Positions 15,632 through 26,477 of a DNA stretch of 51,137 nt are shown piece by piece; within the stretch, counting starts at the first letter, position 1; each line of letters starts with the position of its first letter. The notes beneath the pieces are model-generated. The model saw nothing but the letters and a program-made list of their open reading frames with translations. It was not told the DNA's origin and ran no database searches. This DNA is from Hyphomicrobiaceae bacterium (GTDB taxonomy: Bacteria; Pseudomonadota; Alphaproteobacteria; Rhizobiales; Hyphomicrobiaceae): contig JAMXLN010000370.1 in assembly GCA_024281145.1 (NCBI GenBank), positions 1 through 51,137 of the forward strand, in the 5' to 3' direction. The position numbers were made by a program, and so were the translations under genes.

Positions 15632-17053
15632 TCACATGTGGATCACGCGGCCGAATGCGTCGAGCACGCTCTCGTGCATCGTCTCCGACAGCGTGGGATG
15701 CGGGAAGACCGTGTGCATCAGATCCTCCTCGGTGGTCTCAAGCTGCATAGCAATGACAAAGCCTTGAATCAGCTCGGTCACCTCAGCACCCACCATATGG
15801 GCACCCAACAGCTGACCTGTTGCAGCGTCGAAGATGGTCTTGGTCAGCCCCTGATCTTCACCTAAGGCGATGGCCTTGCCGTTCCCGATAAAGGGAAAGC
15901 GACCAACCTTGACCTCGCGGCCTTGCGCCTTGGCCGCCGTCTCGGTCAGCCCCACACTCGCGATCTGCGGGGTGCAATAGGTGCAGCTTGGGATCTTGAG
16001 CTTGTCGAGGGCGTGCGGTTGCAGCCCTTTGATGGCTTCCACGCAGATGACCCCTTCGTGCTCGCCCTTGTGCGCCAGCATCGGCGGTCCGGCCACGTCG
16101 CCGATGGCATAGATGCCCGGCACGTTGGTGCGACCGTGACCATCGATGAGGATGGTCCCGCGCTCAATCTTGACCCCGAGCCGCTCCAGACCGAGGTTCT
16201 CGACGTTGCCGACCACGCCGACGGCAGAGATGACGCGCTCCACGGCGAGCGTGAGCGTGCCGCCCTTGCCGTCCTCAATGGTGGCCTTGACGTTGTCGCC
16301 ACCCTTGTCGAGCTTCGACACCCGAGCCCCGGTCATAATCTTGATGCCCTGCCGCTCAAAGCTCTTGCGGGCAAAGGCCGCGATCTCCGGATCTTCCACG
16401 GGCAAGATCTGCGGCAGCACCTCGACCACCGTGACCTCGGCACCCAAGGTACGAAAGAACGAGGCAAACTCGATGCCGATCGCTCCCGACCCGACCACGA
16501 GCAAGGATCTGGGGATGGCGGGTGGCACCATCGCCTCGAAATAGGTCCACACGAGCTTCTTGTCCGGCTCAAGACCGGGGAGGACGCGCGGCCGCGCGCC
16601 CGTGGCGAGAATGATGTGCTTTGCCTGGTAAGCGCCAGGGCCAAGGGCCCCCTTGGGTGCCGCACGTGTGGAGGCCCTGACGGTAACCTTGCCGGGCGCC
16701 TCGATGCTGGCTGCACCCCAGATCACTGCGATCTTGTTCTTTTTCATGAGATAGTCGACGCCGCTGTTGAGCCTGCCGGCGACCCGGCGTGAGCGTTCAA
16801 CCACCGCCTTGGCATCAAAGCCGATCGTCTCCGCGGTGAGGCCATAAGCCTTGGCGTTCTGCAGGTAGTGGAACACTTCTGCCGAGCGCAGCAGCGCTTT
16901 GGTCGGAATGCAGCCCCAGTTGAGACAGATGCCGCCGAGGTAGTCGCGCTCGACGATGGCCGTCTTGAAACCCAACTGGCTCGCGCGGATCGCGGCAACA
17001 TAGCCGCCGGGACCAGCACCGATGATGATAATGTCGTAGCTTTCATCCGCCAT
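15632..17053 (-). CDS. lpdA: dihydrolipoamide dehydrogenase (E3)
   Basis: E3 re-oxidises the dihydrolipoyl arms of 2-oxoacid dehydrogenase complexes with FAD and NAD+. The 473-residue product starts MADESYDIIIIGAGPGGYVA (FAD site), carries the redox disulfide in GGICLNWGCIPTKALL, an NAD fold VVGSGAIGIEFASFFRTLGA, the second FAD motif GIYAIGDVAGPPMLAHKGEHEG, and the catalytic HPTLSETMHE near the C-terminus. Start at ATG 17053 fits the family; the track start at 17107 adds an unlikely arginine/proline-rich leader. No strong ribosome site precedes it. It is the last gene of the minus-strand pyruvate dehydrogenase cluster, separated from pdhC by two lipoprotein genes. Confidence 0.96.
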   Translation of the reverse strand: MADESYDIIIIGAGPGGYVAAIRASQLGFKTAIVERDYLGGICLNWGCIPTKALLRSAEVFHYLQNAKAYGLTAETIGFDAKAVVERSRRVAGRLNSGVDYLMKKNKIAVIWGAASIEAPGKVTVRASTRAAPKGALGPGAYQAKHIILATGARPRVLPGLEPDKKLVWTYFEAMVPPAIPRSLLVVGSGAIGIEFASFFRTLGAEVTVVEVLPQILPVEDPEIAAFARKSFERQGIKIMTGARVSKLDKGGDNVKATIEDGKGGTLTLAVERVISAVGVVGNVENLGLERLGVKIERGTILIDGHGRTNVPGIYAIGDVAGPPMLAHKGEHEGVICVEAIKGLQPHALDKLKIPSCTYCTPQIASVGLTETAAKAQGREVKVGRFPFIGNGKAIALGEDQGLTKTIFDAATGQLLGAHMVGAEVTELIQGFVIAMQLETTEEDLMHTVFPHPTLSETMHESVLDAFGRVIHM

Positions 17054-17163
17054 GGGAGGAGGTGCTCTTGCCGCGGGGCATCGCCTGCGGAGGCCATGGC
17101 CTCCCATTCAACCGGTTTCGCGGCCTTTGCGCAAAGCGGATGGTGCGGCCTGGTGAGGACTGC

Positions 17164-17484
17164 TCAGACGTGGCAACGCGCGCCCAGGTATTGGTTGAGC
17201 AGCAAGTTGTAGCGATCAACATCGGTTTTGTCTTTAGGGGCGAGCTTCTTGCCAGCGCTAGCGGCCTCAACCTTGGCCTGGGTGCCCTTGCGATCGAGGG
17301 AGTCGAGCTCGGCTCGAATCGAGCCGCACGTTTGCCCCGGTGCCAGTGTCGTTGCACCCGGATCGCCGCTGAAATTGTCCCCCTCCGCGCACCCGGCGAG
17401 CGCGGCAATGGCCATCGCGGCGGCCACTGATAAGACCGTCCTCGATACCGTCCGGGTCACTGCTGCTCCCCTTGTTCCCTGCAT
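17164..17484 (-). CDS. small predicted lipoprotein
   Basis: From ATG 17484 the product is 106 residues: a basic N-terminus, a hydrophobic stretch (VLSVAAAMAIAALAGC) ending in a lipobox with the acylated cysteine, then a short helical domain with two further cysteines (QTCGSIRAELDSLDRKG and GARCHV). It resembles the next upstream gene's product (see 17711..18130), so the two may be paralogues. The function is unknown. It sits between pdhC and lpdA in the same orientation. Confidence 0.65.
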   Translation of the reverse strand: MQGTRGAAVTRTVSRTVLSVAAAMAIAALAGCAEGDNFSGDPGATTLAPGQTCGSIRAELDSLDRKGTQAKVEAASAGKKLAPKDKTDVDRYNLLLNQYLGARCHV

Positions 17485-17710
17485 GTGCCGCCAACCCTTA
17501 CGAAACACAATGCTTTGGCGTTTTCAACTGTTGTGCGCGGCAGTGTGACTGACTTGCAGCACAACAACCCCGCGCGCCCCTTCCGCGCGCCCGGCTGCGA
17601 ACGTTCGTTCCGCCCCTTGGCGCCCGCCATGCCGACACACCAGCCGATCGCGCACGCCAAGGGCGGCCTGCCCTCAGAGCACACGCTGAAACGCTCCCAC
17701 GTTGCAAGGG

Positions 17711-18130
17711 CTAGTTCGGTTGTGCAGTTGCCGCGCTCGCCGCCTTGGGCGACGCCTTCGCCTTAGGCGGTGGCGGCGGCGGTGGCTCGGGCGCCGCGTC
17801 GATCGTCGCCGATTTCGGCATAACCGTCGAGCACCGCAGCTGGAAGTCGGCGTTGGCCTTGGTGAGCTGGTCGGCCTTGTTCAGATCCGACTGCGTCATC
17901 TTGTATTTTTTGGCGGCCGCCTTTTCGATCTTTTCGGCGACGCCCTCCTTGCGCAATGCTTCTATGCGCGAGGCAAGCGTGACACACATCGGATCGAGTT
18001 TGGCCTCCGCGGAGGTGCCGAGCGCACCGGTAGTGAAAAAACTTTCGCCTTCGCCAGCGCATCCTACCAGCGCCACAGCCACGCCCGCGAGGGCCAGTGC
18101 CTTCGCGGTCGCACGATTTATGAAAGACAT
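17711..18130 (-). CDS. small predicted lipoprotein, related to its downstream neighbour
   Basis: A 139-residue product with signal peptide and lipobox (ALAGVAVALVGC), a charged helical domain (PMCVTLASRIEALRKEGVAEKIEKAA and NADFQLRC) and a proline/alanine-rich tail. The spacing of a cysteine, 'L..R...L...G', 'K.E.A' and a second RC motif matches the smaller lipoprotein just downstream, suggesting duplication. GGGGGTG lies before the ATG. Role unknown; probably an outer-membrane or periplasmic lipoprotein. Confidence 0.68.
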   Translation of the reverse strand: MSFINRATAKALALAGVAVALVGCAGEGESFFTTGALGTSAEAKLDPMCVTLASRIEALRKEGVAEKIEKAAAKKYKMTQSDLNKADQLTKANADFQLRCSTVMPKSATIDAAPEPPPPPPPKAKASPKAASAATAQPN

Positions 18131-18335
18131 GGCAACACCCCCGAATAGCGTTGTGGCGGTTGAGCGTACGCCTAGAGCTTTACATTTATTCTTCTACTTC
18201 CGACTCTTATTCCCGAATGTCAGCATCCGCAAGCTCAAGGCAAGCATTGCGCCGCAACTTCTCCAGCAATGGGGGCCCGAATCTGTGGACGAGGCCGGCA
18301 CGGTGGCCGGACAGCCACGCCGGCATGGTGCCGGC

Positions 18336-19757
18336 TTACGCCAGCATGCGCACGGGCTCCTCGATCAGCATCTTGAAAGCATTGAGCAGCTCGGCGCCCA
18401 CCGCCCCATCCACCACGCGATGGTCCCCAGACAGCGTGCACGACATCACGGTGGCCACCTCGACGCGGTCGTTTTCGGCGATGGGCCGCTTCTCCCCCGT
18501 CCCGATGGCGAGGATGGTGGCGTGCGGAGGGTTGATGACCGCCTCAAACGTCTTGATGCCATACATGCCAAGGTTGGAGATGGAGGTCGTACCCCCCTGA
18601 TACTCATGCGGCGCCAGCCGGCGCTTGCGAGCACGCTCGGCCAAGTCTTTCATTTCGTTGGATATTTCTGAAAGTGACTTGGCTTCGGCATGGCGCACGA
18701 TGGGCGTGAACAGTCCGCCCTCGATGGCCACCGCGACACCGACATCGGCGTATTTGTGACGCAGCGTGCCCCCCTCGGTCCACGTCACATTGGCAGCCGG
18801 CACCTGCATAAGGGCCAGCGCCAGCGCCTTGATCACGAAATCATTGACCGAGAGCTTGAACGCGCGCGGGCCCGATTTGGGTGCGGCGGCATTCATCTGG
18901 GCGCGGGCGTGCAACAGGTTGTCGATGCGGCATTCGATGGTCAGATAAAAGTGCGGGATCGTCTGCTTTGCTAGGGTAAGCCGTTGCGCGATCACCTTGC
19001 GCATGCCGTCATGGGGCACGACCTCGTAGGAGCCCTTGGCGTACAGTGCGAGGATCTTATCGTCAGGCATCGCTCGCGCCAGCGCCTGCGCCGGCACCGC
19101 CGCGACGGCGGTCCCAGGTTTCGCCTTCCCCAGCGTGGCTCCATCCCTCAGCGCGGCCTCCACATCGCGACGGATGATGCGCCCGCGCGGACCCGAGCCC
19201 TTGAGCGCGCCGACGTCCACCCCCAGCTCGCGCGCCAAGCGACGCGCAAGGGGGGATGCGAAAACGCGACCATGGCCGTTTGCCTCAGGGGGAAGGCCTG
19301 GCGATCCGCCGCCCCTGCGCGCTTGCTCCCGGGCCGGCGAAGGCGGCTGCGGCGCCGGCGCCGGCTCATTCATCGCCCTAGGTTGAGGCCCAGCCGCACG
19401 CCCCGCTGCGGCAGACGCATGCCCATCCCCTCCCCGTTGCGCCGACGGCGCCTTGGGGGCCGGCGCCTCGGGGGCCTTGGGCGGCGTGGGAGCGATGGCC
19501 GCGCCAGGGCGCTCGCCTTCGGCGAGCAGCGTGGCAATCGGTGTGTTCACCTTTACACCCTCGGTCCCTTCGGGCACGAGGATCTTGCCGAGCGTGCCCT
19601 CGTCGGCAGCCTCCACCTCCATGGTCGCCTTGTCGGTCTCAATTTCCGCAATGACGTCTCCGGCCTTGATGGTCTGGCCCTCTTTGACCAGCCACTTGGC
19701 GAGCTTGCCCTCCTCCATGGTGGGCGACAGCGCAGGCATCAGGATCTCGTTTGGCAT
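18336..19757 (-). CDS. pdhC: pyruvate dehydrogenase E2, dihydrolipoamide acetyltransferase
   Basis: E2 is the core of the pyruvate dehydrogenase complex and passes the acetyl group from lipoamide to CoA. The 473-residue product has one N-terminal lipoyl domain ([20 protein letters not shown], with lipoylated lysine in [11 protein letters not shown]), an alanine/proline-rich linker, a peripheral-subunit-binding domain ([29 protein letters not shown]) and the catalytic domain ending in [12 protein letters not shown], with the active histidine. Start ATG 19757 follows the family; the track start is 38 codons too early. The lipoyl domain is nearly identical to that of pdhB upstream. Confidence 0.96.
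   Translation of the reverse strand: MPNEILMPALSPTMEEGKLAKWLVKEGQTIKAGDVIAEIETDKATMEVEAADEGTLGKILVPEGTEGVKVNTPIATLLAEGERPGAAIAPTPPKAPEAPAPKAPSAQRGGDGHASAAAGRAAGPQPRAMNEPAPAPQPPSPAREQARRGGGSPGLPPEANGHGRVFASPLARRLARELGVDVGALKGSGPRGRIIRRDVEAALRDGATLGKAKPGTAVAAVPAQALARAMPDDKILALYAKGSYEVVPHDGMRKVIAQRLTLAKQTIPHFYLTIECRIDNLLHARAQMNAAAPKSGPRAFKLSVNDFVIKALALALMQVPAANVTWTEGGTLRHKYADVGVAVAIEGGLFTPIVRHAEAKSLSEISNEMKDLAERARKRRLAPHEYQGGTTSISNLGMYGIKTFEAVINPPHATILAIGTGEKRPIAENDRVEVATVMSCTLSGDHRVVDGAVGAELLNAFKMLIEEPVRMLA
19692..19741. repeat. direct repeat copy A (pdhC lipoyl-coding region)
   Basis: A 50-base stretch is identical to 21822-21871 in pdhB, inside a longer, less perfect match that covers both lipoyl domains. 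It points to duplication and possibly gene conversion between the two genes. Confidence 0.9.
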
Positions 19758-19822
19758 GCTGATCTCTCGGGCGTGCCCGAGGGGGCACCCACCCCCTCGC
19801 CTCTTCACGATGGGATTGCTTC

Positions 19823-20272
19823 TCAAAGCTCGGGAGCAACCCCCAGCCACACGATCTCCGTCGGCGTCCACTTGACCTTCCGACGCGCAATGCGCGCTTG
19901 GAGTGTCTCGCCATCATACACAACCGGTTCCCCTGAGCGGCCCCGCAACTCGGCAACGGCAAGGCCACGCACGTTGAGCGCGGACCACGTCTGGCCGCGG
20001 TCCTCCAGGATCACTCCAGCGTAGACCCCGCAGCAGGCGCAGATCAGGCTCGTGCCGCTGCGCGTGCCGAACTGGTACCGCGTCAGCGCCGCCCGTTGCA
20101 TGTGGAAGGTGGCGCTGCCTGCAGGATCGGACGCCGTCATGGCGCCGTGCCGCGTGCAGAAGGAACACTGGCAGGCCCGCACCTGCAACGCCTCGGGCGC
20201 CTGAGTGCTCCGCAGCGTGGCGCGGATCGCGCCACAATGGCAAGTGCCCCTAAGCGTCCACATCCCAGCCAC
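19823..20272 (-). CDS. GFA/CENP-V domain zinc protein
   Basis: The 149-residue product has the GFA (glutathione-dependent formaldehyde-activating) fold cysteine pattern: [20 protein letters not shown] and CACCGVYAG. These bind two zinc ions in the family, whose members are mostly of unknown activity despite the name. It lies between pdhB and pdhC, on the same strand, 65 bases before the pdhC start, so it is probably co-transcribed with the dehydrogenase genes. The start could also be the methionine at codon 4. A link with pyruvate dehydrogenase is suggested by position only. Confidence 0.85.
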   Translation of the reverse strand: MAGMWTLRGTCHCGAIRATLRSTQAPEALQVRACQCSFCTRHGAMTASDPAGSATFHMQRAALTRYQFGTRSGTSLICACCGVYAGVILEDRGQTWSALNVRGLAVAELRGRSGEPVVYDGETLQARIARRKVKWTPTEIVWLGVAPEL

Positions 20273-20513
20273 CCTCTCAGCCTCGCGTGGTCCCAGTAGG
20301 CCTCAGGCTCGGCGCGTTCAGGTGGCGCACGTGATGGTGGTCCTCGAGCTCGCCCATGTCGCTCGGCCGGTCGATCCCGAGCGATGGCGGAGTGACCCGT
20401 AGGACCGCCGGTGCGCCGCGTTGCATATCTCCACCGGTGGCGCTGCTGTCTGCGGCTCGGGCCATCAAAACCTCGCTTCCAGTCCTGACCTGGTTTGCCT
20501 CACCCGGTTTGCC

Positions 20514-21887
20514 TCACCTTGCATAGCACACGGCCTTGACCGCCTCGACGACCAGCGCAGCGTTCGGCAGTGCGAGACGCTCCAGGTTGGCGGCGTAAGG
20601 CATGGGAACGTCCGCACCGGAGATTTTGGCCGGCGGCGCGTCCAAATAGTCAAAGGCCTCAATTGCCACCCGAGCACAAATTTCGGAGCCTACCGAGCAC
20701 ACCGGCCAGGCCTCCTCGACCGTCACGAGACGGTTGGTCCTCTTCACCGATTCCACGATCGTCGCAAGGTCAAGCGGGCGTAGCGAACGCAGATCGATCA
20801 CCTCAGCGTCGATACCCTCGCCCGAGAGCTGCTCGGCCGCTTCGAGCGCGTATACCATGCCGCGCGCGAAGGAAACGATGGTGGCGTGGCTACCCGCCCG
20901 CGCCACGCGCGCCTTGCCGATGGGCACAGTCCACTCCCCCTTCGGGACGGGGCCATGCGCGCCGTAGAGGATCTCGTTCTCAAGCACCAACACGGGATTG
21001 GGATCGCGTATGGCGGATTTGAGCAGGCCCTTGGCGTCGGCCGGGTTGGATGGCGCCACCACCTTGAGACCTGGCACATGCGCATACCAGGCCGAGTAGC
21101 ACTGGCTGTGCTGGGCGGCCACGCGCGCTGCGGCGCCGTTGGGGCCGCGAAACACGATGGGGCAGCCCATCTGCCCACCCGACATGTAGAGGGTCTTGGC
21201 CGCCGAGTTGACGATTTGGTCGATCGCTTGCATGGCGAAATTCCAGGTCATGAACTCGACAATGGGGCGCAAGCCGGCCATGGCGGCGCCGACGCCGATC
21301 CCGGCAAATCCCTGCTCCGTGATGGGCGTGTCGATCACGCGCTTGGGGCCAAATTCCTCGAGCAAGCCCTGGCTGATCTTGTAGGCACCCTGATACTGGG
21401 CCACCTCCTCGCCCATCAAGAACACATTGGCGTCGCGCCGCATCTCCTCCGCCATGGCATCACGCAAGGCCTCGCGCATGGTCTGCGTAATCATCTCCGC
21501 GCCGGGGGCGATCGCCGGCTCGGCCGCCGCCGGCTGCGCTGCGGGTGAAGCTGCCACGCGCGCGGCCGGCGCGGCGGGGGGCGCGCTTGGTGTCGATGCT
21601 TTGGGCGCCGCAGGCGGGGCCGGGGCTTTGGGCGGCGCGGCGCCACCTTCGCCGTCAAGCAGCGCAATCGGCGTGTTCACCTTCACGCCCTCGGTGCCTT
21701 CTGCCACCAGCAGCTTGGACACCTTGCCCTCGTCCGAGGCCTCAACCTCCATGGTCGCCTTGTCGGTCTCAATCTCAGCGATGACATCCCCGGCCTTGAC
21801 GGTCTGGCCTTCCGCGACCAACCACTTGGCGAGCTTGCCCTCCTCCATGGTGGGCGACAGCGCAGGCATCAAGATCTCGGTCGGCAT
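20514..21887 (-). CDS. pdhB: pyruvate dehydrogenase E1 beta with N-terminal lipoyl domain
   Basis: With PdhA it forms the thiamine-dependent E1 that decarboxylates pyruvate. The 457-residue product has an N-terminal lipoyl domain (residues 1-77, [11 protein letters not shown]), an alanine/proline linker to about 130, and the E1-beta domain ([66 protein letters not shown]). Lipoyl domains on E1-beta are a known feature of several alphaproteobacteria. GAGGAA abuts the ATG. Downstream come the GFA gene and pdhC. Confidence 0.96.
   Translation of the reverse strand: MPTEILMPALSPTMEEGKLAKWLVAEGQTVKAGDVIAEIETDKATMEVEASDEGKVSKLLVAEGTEGVKVNTPIALLDGEGGAAPPKAPAPPAAPKASTPSAPPAAPAARVAASPAAQPAAAEPAIAPGAEMITQTMREALRDAMAEEMRRDANVFLMGEEVAQYQGAYKISQGLLEEFGPKRVIDTPITEQGFAGIGVGAAMAGLRPIVEFMTWNFAMQAIDQIVNSAAKTLYMSGGQMGCPIVFRGPNGAAARVAAQHSQCYSAWYAHVPGLKVVAPSNPADAKGLLKSAIRDPNPVLVLENEILYGAHGPVPKGEWTVPIGKARVARAGSHATIVSFARGMVYALEAAEQLSGEGIDAEVIDLRSLRPLDLATIVESVKRTNRLVTVEEAWPVCSVGSEICARVAIEAFDYLDAPPAKISGADVPMPYAANLERLALPNAALVVEAVKAVCYAR
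21822..21871. repeat. direct repeat copy B (pdhB lipoyl-coding region)
   Basis: Identical over 50 bases to 19692-19741 in pdhC. See copy A. Confidence 0.9.
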
Positions 21888-21921
21888 TTCCTCGGGTCTC
21901 TTCGTTGGAGGGGCAAACCCC

Positions 21922-22162
21922 TCAATCCATCCTTGAACTGATGCGCTCCTGCCAATTCGCTATGGCGGCGCGGGCGGCCTCCCGCCACGCCGGGTCGAGC
22001 AACCTTCCCCATGGAACCGGTCATCGTGCGCGGGCATACGCCTGCGCGATCGTGCGCGCCCACAGGCGCCCCCACTCTGGCTCGCAGGTGCCTCCACGTC
22101 GCGACGGCTCCTCGTCCTCCAGATTCGGCAGTCCCGCCTTAACGCAACAGCGCGCGCCGTCC
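21922..22162 (-). pseudogene. possible broken small ORF between pdhA and pdhB
   Basis: One minus-strand frame reads KAGLPNLEDEEPS...EPEWGRLWARTIAQAYARAR, stops at TGA (22021-22023), then continues in the same frame as PVPWGRLLDPAWREAARAAI...SSRMD and ends at 21922. Both halves have protein-like composition and GC-rich third positions. No good start codon is visible, since the frame runs back into the 3' end of pdhA. It may be a gene lost by a nonsense mutation, or just chance reading in GC-rich DNA. No family recognised. Confidence 0.3.
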
Positions 22163-23161
22163 TCAAGCCGGCACCAACACGTCCGTCCACAGCTCACCCG
22201 GGGCGGGCTCAACATCGTTTTGGGCGAACTCGGCGGCAGCGTTGATGATGGTGCGCACGTCCGCGTCAATGGCCTTCAGTTCCTCCTCCGACACGATCCC
22301 TGCCTCGAGCACGCGCCGACGCACCTGCTCGATGGGATCGTGCTCCTGGCGCATCTTCTGCACCTCCTCGCGGGTGCGGTATTTGGCCGGATCGGACATG
22401 GAGTGGCCGCGATATCGATAGGTGAGCATTTCCAGGATGTAGGGGCCAGCACCATCGCGCACCTGCTTCACCACGCGCGCCCCGGTCGCCTTGACGGCAC
22501 GCACGTCCATGCCGTCAACCTGTTCGCCGGGGATATCGAACGAGCGGCCACGCTGCGAGAAATCCGTGGTGGCCGCCGAGCGCTCCACCGATGTGCCCAT
22601 CGCGTACTTGTTGTTCTCAATGATGAACACGACCGGCAATTTCCACAGCTTCGCCATGTTGAAGCTTTCATAAACCTGGCCTTGGTTGGCGGCGCCGTCG
22701 CCGAAGTAGGTGAGACACACCCGCCCGTTGCCACGATAGCGGTTGGCAAAGGCGATACCCACGCCCAAGGGCACGTTGGCGCCGACGATCCCGTGACCTC
22801 CGTAGAAGTTCTTTTCCTTGGAGAACATGTGCATGGAACCGCCCTTGCCCTTCGAGTAGCCGCCCTGCCGGCCCGTGAGCTCCGCCATCACGCCCTTCGG
22901 GTCCATGCCGGTGGCAAGCATGTGGCCGTGATCGCGGTAGGTTGTAATCACCTCGTCGCCCTGCTCGATCGCCATTTGCATTCCCACCACCACGGCCTCC
23001 TGGCCGATGTAAAGGTGGCAGAACCCGCCGATCAGCCCCATCCCATAGAGCTGCGCGGCCCTCTCCTCGAAACGGCGGATGAGCAGCATCTGGCGATAGG
23101 CGGCAAGCTCCTCATCGCGGCTGAAGCTGGGAACCGTCTGCTGACCGTTGGGGCGGGACAT
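22163..23161 (-). CDS. pdhA: pyruvate dehydrogenase E1 alpha
   Basis: The 332-residue product has the family's landmarks: AAYRQMLLIRRFEERAAQLYG, FCHLYIGQEA, TYRDHGHMLATG, the thiamine diphosphate motif starting GDGAANQGQVYESFN and ending ENNKYAMGT, and the loop YRYRGHSMSDPAKYR, which in E1-alpha proteins carries a conserved serine/histidine pair. It binds thiamine diphosphate together with PdhB. It is the first pdh gene, following ftsB on the minus strand. About 275 bases separate it from pdhB, unusual for this operon and containing the possible broken ORF. Confidence 0.96.
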   Translation of the reverse strand: MSRPNGQQTVPSFSRDEELAAYRQMLLIRRFEERAAQLYGMGLIGGFCHLYIGQEAVVVGMQMAIEQGDEVITTYRDHGHMLATGMDPKGVMAELTGRQGGYSKGKGGSMHMFSKEKNFYGGHGIVGANVPLGVGIAFANRYRGNGRVCLTYFGDGAANQGQVYESFNMAKLWKLPVVFIIENNKYAMGTSVERSAATTDFSQRGRSFDIPGEQVDGMDVRAVKATGARVVKQVRDGAGPYILEMLTYRYRGHSMSDPAKYRTREEVQKMRQEHDPIEQVRRRVLEAGIVSEEELKAIDADVRTIINAAAEFAQNDVEPAPGELWTDVLVPA

Positions 23162-23262
23162 CAGGAGGTTGGCCCTTACAGAGATGGGGGGATGGTCTCA
23201 CGAACCCTATAGGAAACGCCGCGCCAAGGCCAGCTGGCGCCAAGCGCTGCCTGGGCACAGGC

Positions 23263-23592
23263 CTAACGGGGCGGCGCCGGCTTGGCGATCTCGCCTGGAA
23301 GGACCACGACCCGGTCCCCGGGGCGCGCAAACCCCAGGACCTCAATCGCCAGCTCCTCGACAATATCCGGGTCAGCGGCGTCGATAAGGTGCACCTCCTG
23401 CTCCAGGCTGGCGCGCTGGGCCTCGAGGCGCGCGATCTCCCGCTCCAGTTGGCGAGAGCGTTCGATCAACAGACTGCGCGCCTCAAGGCCACGCTTGCCG
23501 ACGATGGCGTGATAGGCGAAGTAGCCCAACCCACAGACACAGAAAAGCGACACCAGAATCTGCCGCGGCCGGCTCTTGCGCCGATCGTACAT
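23263..23592 (-). CDS. ftsB: FtsB/DivIC-type septum formation initiator
   Basis: FtsB joins FtsL and FtsQ in the divisome. From ATG 23592 the product is 109 residues: a short basic cytoplasmic end (MYDRRKSRPRQ), one membrane helix (ILVSLFCVCGLGYFAYHAIVG), and a periplasmic coiled coil (SRQLEREIARLEAQRASLEQEV) ending DIVEELAIEVLGFARPGD. This is the DivIC family layout. The track start (23661) adds 23 residues; neither start has a clear ribosome site. Position between eno and pdhA is the usual alphaproteobacterial arrangement, which supports the call. Confidence 0.88.
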   Translation of the reverse strand: MYDRRKSRPRQILVSLFCVCGLGYFAYHAIVGKRGLEARSLLIERSRQLEREIARLEAQRASLEQEVHLIDAADPDIVEELAIEVLGFARPGDRVVVLPGEIAKPAPPR

Positions 23593-23724
23593 GGAAATAC
23601 TTGGACGTACTTTGGGTGCGACGCGAGACCTCGTCAGGGTCCTACGGGACGCGGCAACCATATCGCTCAGCGGTTAAGCCCGCGTAAAGCTAGCCGGTCG
23701 GAGCCGGCCCCTAGCGGGTCGATG

Positions 23725-25065
<1,341 letters not shown>

Positions 25066-25315
25066 CTACGTGGTTTGGCTGCGTTCTAACCTGTATCATC
25101 GCGCCCCGAAAGCCGGGTTATACACGGGAAGAGAGCGCGCGTGGATGAGGCAAACCACAATGCGCACCAAGACGCGTTGTGGCGGCGGACCGGCGCACGC
25201 TGTTGCTGGCAACGTCGTTCGCCCTCCTTCTGTTCCTCATAGCTGTCACCGGCCTGCCGGAGCGGTGGCGATGGCAAGGTTCTTTCCCGAGCTCCGGCTG
25301 CGAGGCGGAGATCCC

Positions 25316-26020
25316 ATGGGCGCAACGACAAGCCTGGTATTATTCTCTGCGGGTCAGGACTCCACAGTGTGTCTGGCCTGGGCACTAGAGCGCTTTGCGC
25401 GTGTGGAAACCATTGGCTTCGCTTACGGCCAGCGCCACTCCGTCGAGATGGCGCAGCGTCCCCTGATCCGCGCGAAGTTGGCAGAAGGGTTCCCAACCTG
25501 GGCCGCGCGCCTCGGCGAGGACCACGTGCTGGAGCTTGCCGCCCTCAGCGCAATGAGCGACACGGCACTCACACGGCAAGCCGAGTTCCAGATGACGGCA
25601 ACAGGCCTGCCCAACACCTTCGTGCCCGGGCGCAATCTCCTGTTCTTCACCTATGCTGCCGCACTCGCCTACGGGCGTGGCATCCGCACGCTCGTCGGCG
25701 GCATGTGCGAGACCGACTTTTCAGGTTACCCCGACTGCCGCAACGACACGCTGCAGACGTTGGCCAAAGCCATCTCCCTGGGCATGGCCGCACAGTTCGC
25801 GATTGAGACGCCGTTGATGCGGACCGACAAGGCCGGCACTTGGGCGATGGCACAACGGCTCGGCGGCGCACCCCTCGTGGACCTCATCGTCGAGCACACG
25901 CATTCGTGCTACACCCCCGAGCGCACCACGCGTCGGGCCTGGGGCTATGGCTGCGGCCGGTGCCCGGCGTGCGCCCTGCGCCAAAAAGGATGGGAGAAAT
26001 GGCAAATCGGCAAGACCTGA
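25316..26020 (+). CDS. queC: 7-cyano-7-deazaguanine synthase QueC
   Basis: QueC makes preQ0 from 7-carboxy-7-deazaguanine with ATP and ammonia, on the path to the tRNA base queuosine. The 234-residue product starts [22 protein letters not shown] (PP-loop SAGQDST), followed by [26 protein letters not shown] and [15 protein letters not shown]. It ends with the zinc motif [22 protein letters not shown]. The track start at 24860 is antisense to eno and wrong; ATG 25316 has GGAG about 6 bases upstream. The next small gene overlaps its end by 22 bases. Other queuosine genes are not in the window. Confidence 0.95.
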   Translation: MGATTSLVLFSAGQDSTVCLAWALERFARVETIGFAYGQRHSVEMAQRPLIRAKLAEGFPTWAARLGEDHVLELAALSAMSDTALTRQAEFQMTATGLPNTFVPGRNLLFFTYAAALAYGRGIRTLVGGMCETDFSGYPDCRNDTLQTLAKAISLGMAAQFAIETPLMRTDKAGTWAMAQRLGGAPLVDLIVEHTHSCYTPERTTRRAWGYGCGRCPACALRQKGWEKWQIGKT

Positions 26021-26247
26021 TCCAAGCCGTGGACCTCGCCATCGCGGGCGACTGGAAGGCGGCGCACGCGATCGTGCAGCAAAGCGAGGACGACACCACG
26101 TCCTGCTGGATCCACGCCGTACTGCATAAGATCGAAGGCGATGCCGGCAACGCGCGCTATTGGTACCGCCGCGCTGGCCAGTCTTACGAGGCCTACGCGG
26201 AAACCGCGGCGGAGCTCGCCGCCATCAAGGCCGCACTGACCTACTGA
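25999..26247 (+). CDS. small conserved-looking helical protein
   Basis: An 82-residue protein starting [20 protein letters not shown], with [26 protein letters not shown] and [13 protein letters not shown]. The helical repeat-like pattern resembles a single TPR/Sel1-type unit, and I know similar short hypothetical proteins from rhizobia. GGGAG precedes the ATG inside the 3' end of queC, so translation is probably coupled. Function unknown. Confidence 0.75.
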   Translation: MANRQDLIQAVDLAIAGDWKAAHAIVQQSEDDTTSCWIHAVLHKIEGDAGNARYWYRRAGQSYEAYAETAAELAAIKAALTY

Positions 26248-26477
26248 TCGACGTGACACGGCCAACGTGCGGCTGGCCAAGCCTCAACCCGCCAATGGAG
26301 CGCACGCGCTGCGGCGCTTCGGGCGCCTGCTCATGGATCCGCTATAAGGCCGATCCGGTCGTTTGCTGGTCGTGGGTTCCGCGTGTGCCGGTCTCGCCTG
26401 CACCGCGGCACCCTCCGGTAGGGCGAATTGACCGCGCACGCACTGCATCGCCCGGCCCCAGCACCATGGCAAGGCGC

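Noticed and set aside
20277-20468. 63-residue minus-strand ORF between pdhB and the GFA gene
   Set aside because: No family likeness, no clear ribosome site, low-complexity start; could be real but cannot be supported.
21905-23212. 435-residue plus-strand ORF opposite pdhA
   Set aside because: Histidine/alanine/leucine-rich antisense shadow of pdhA.
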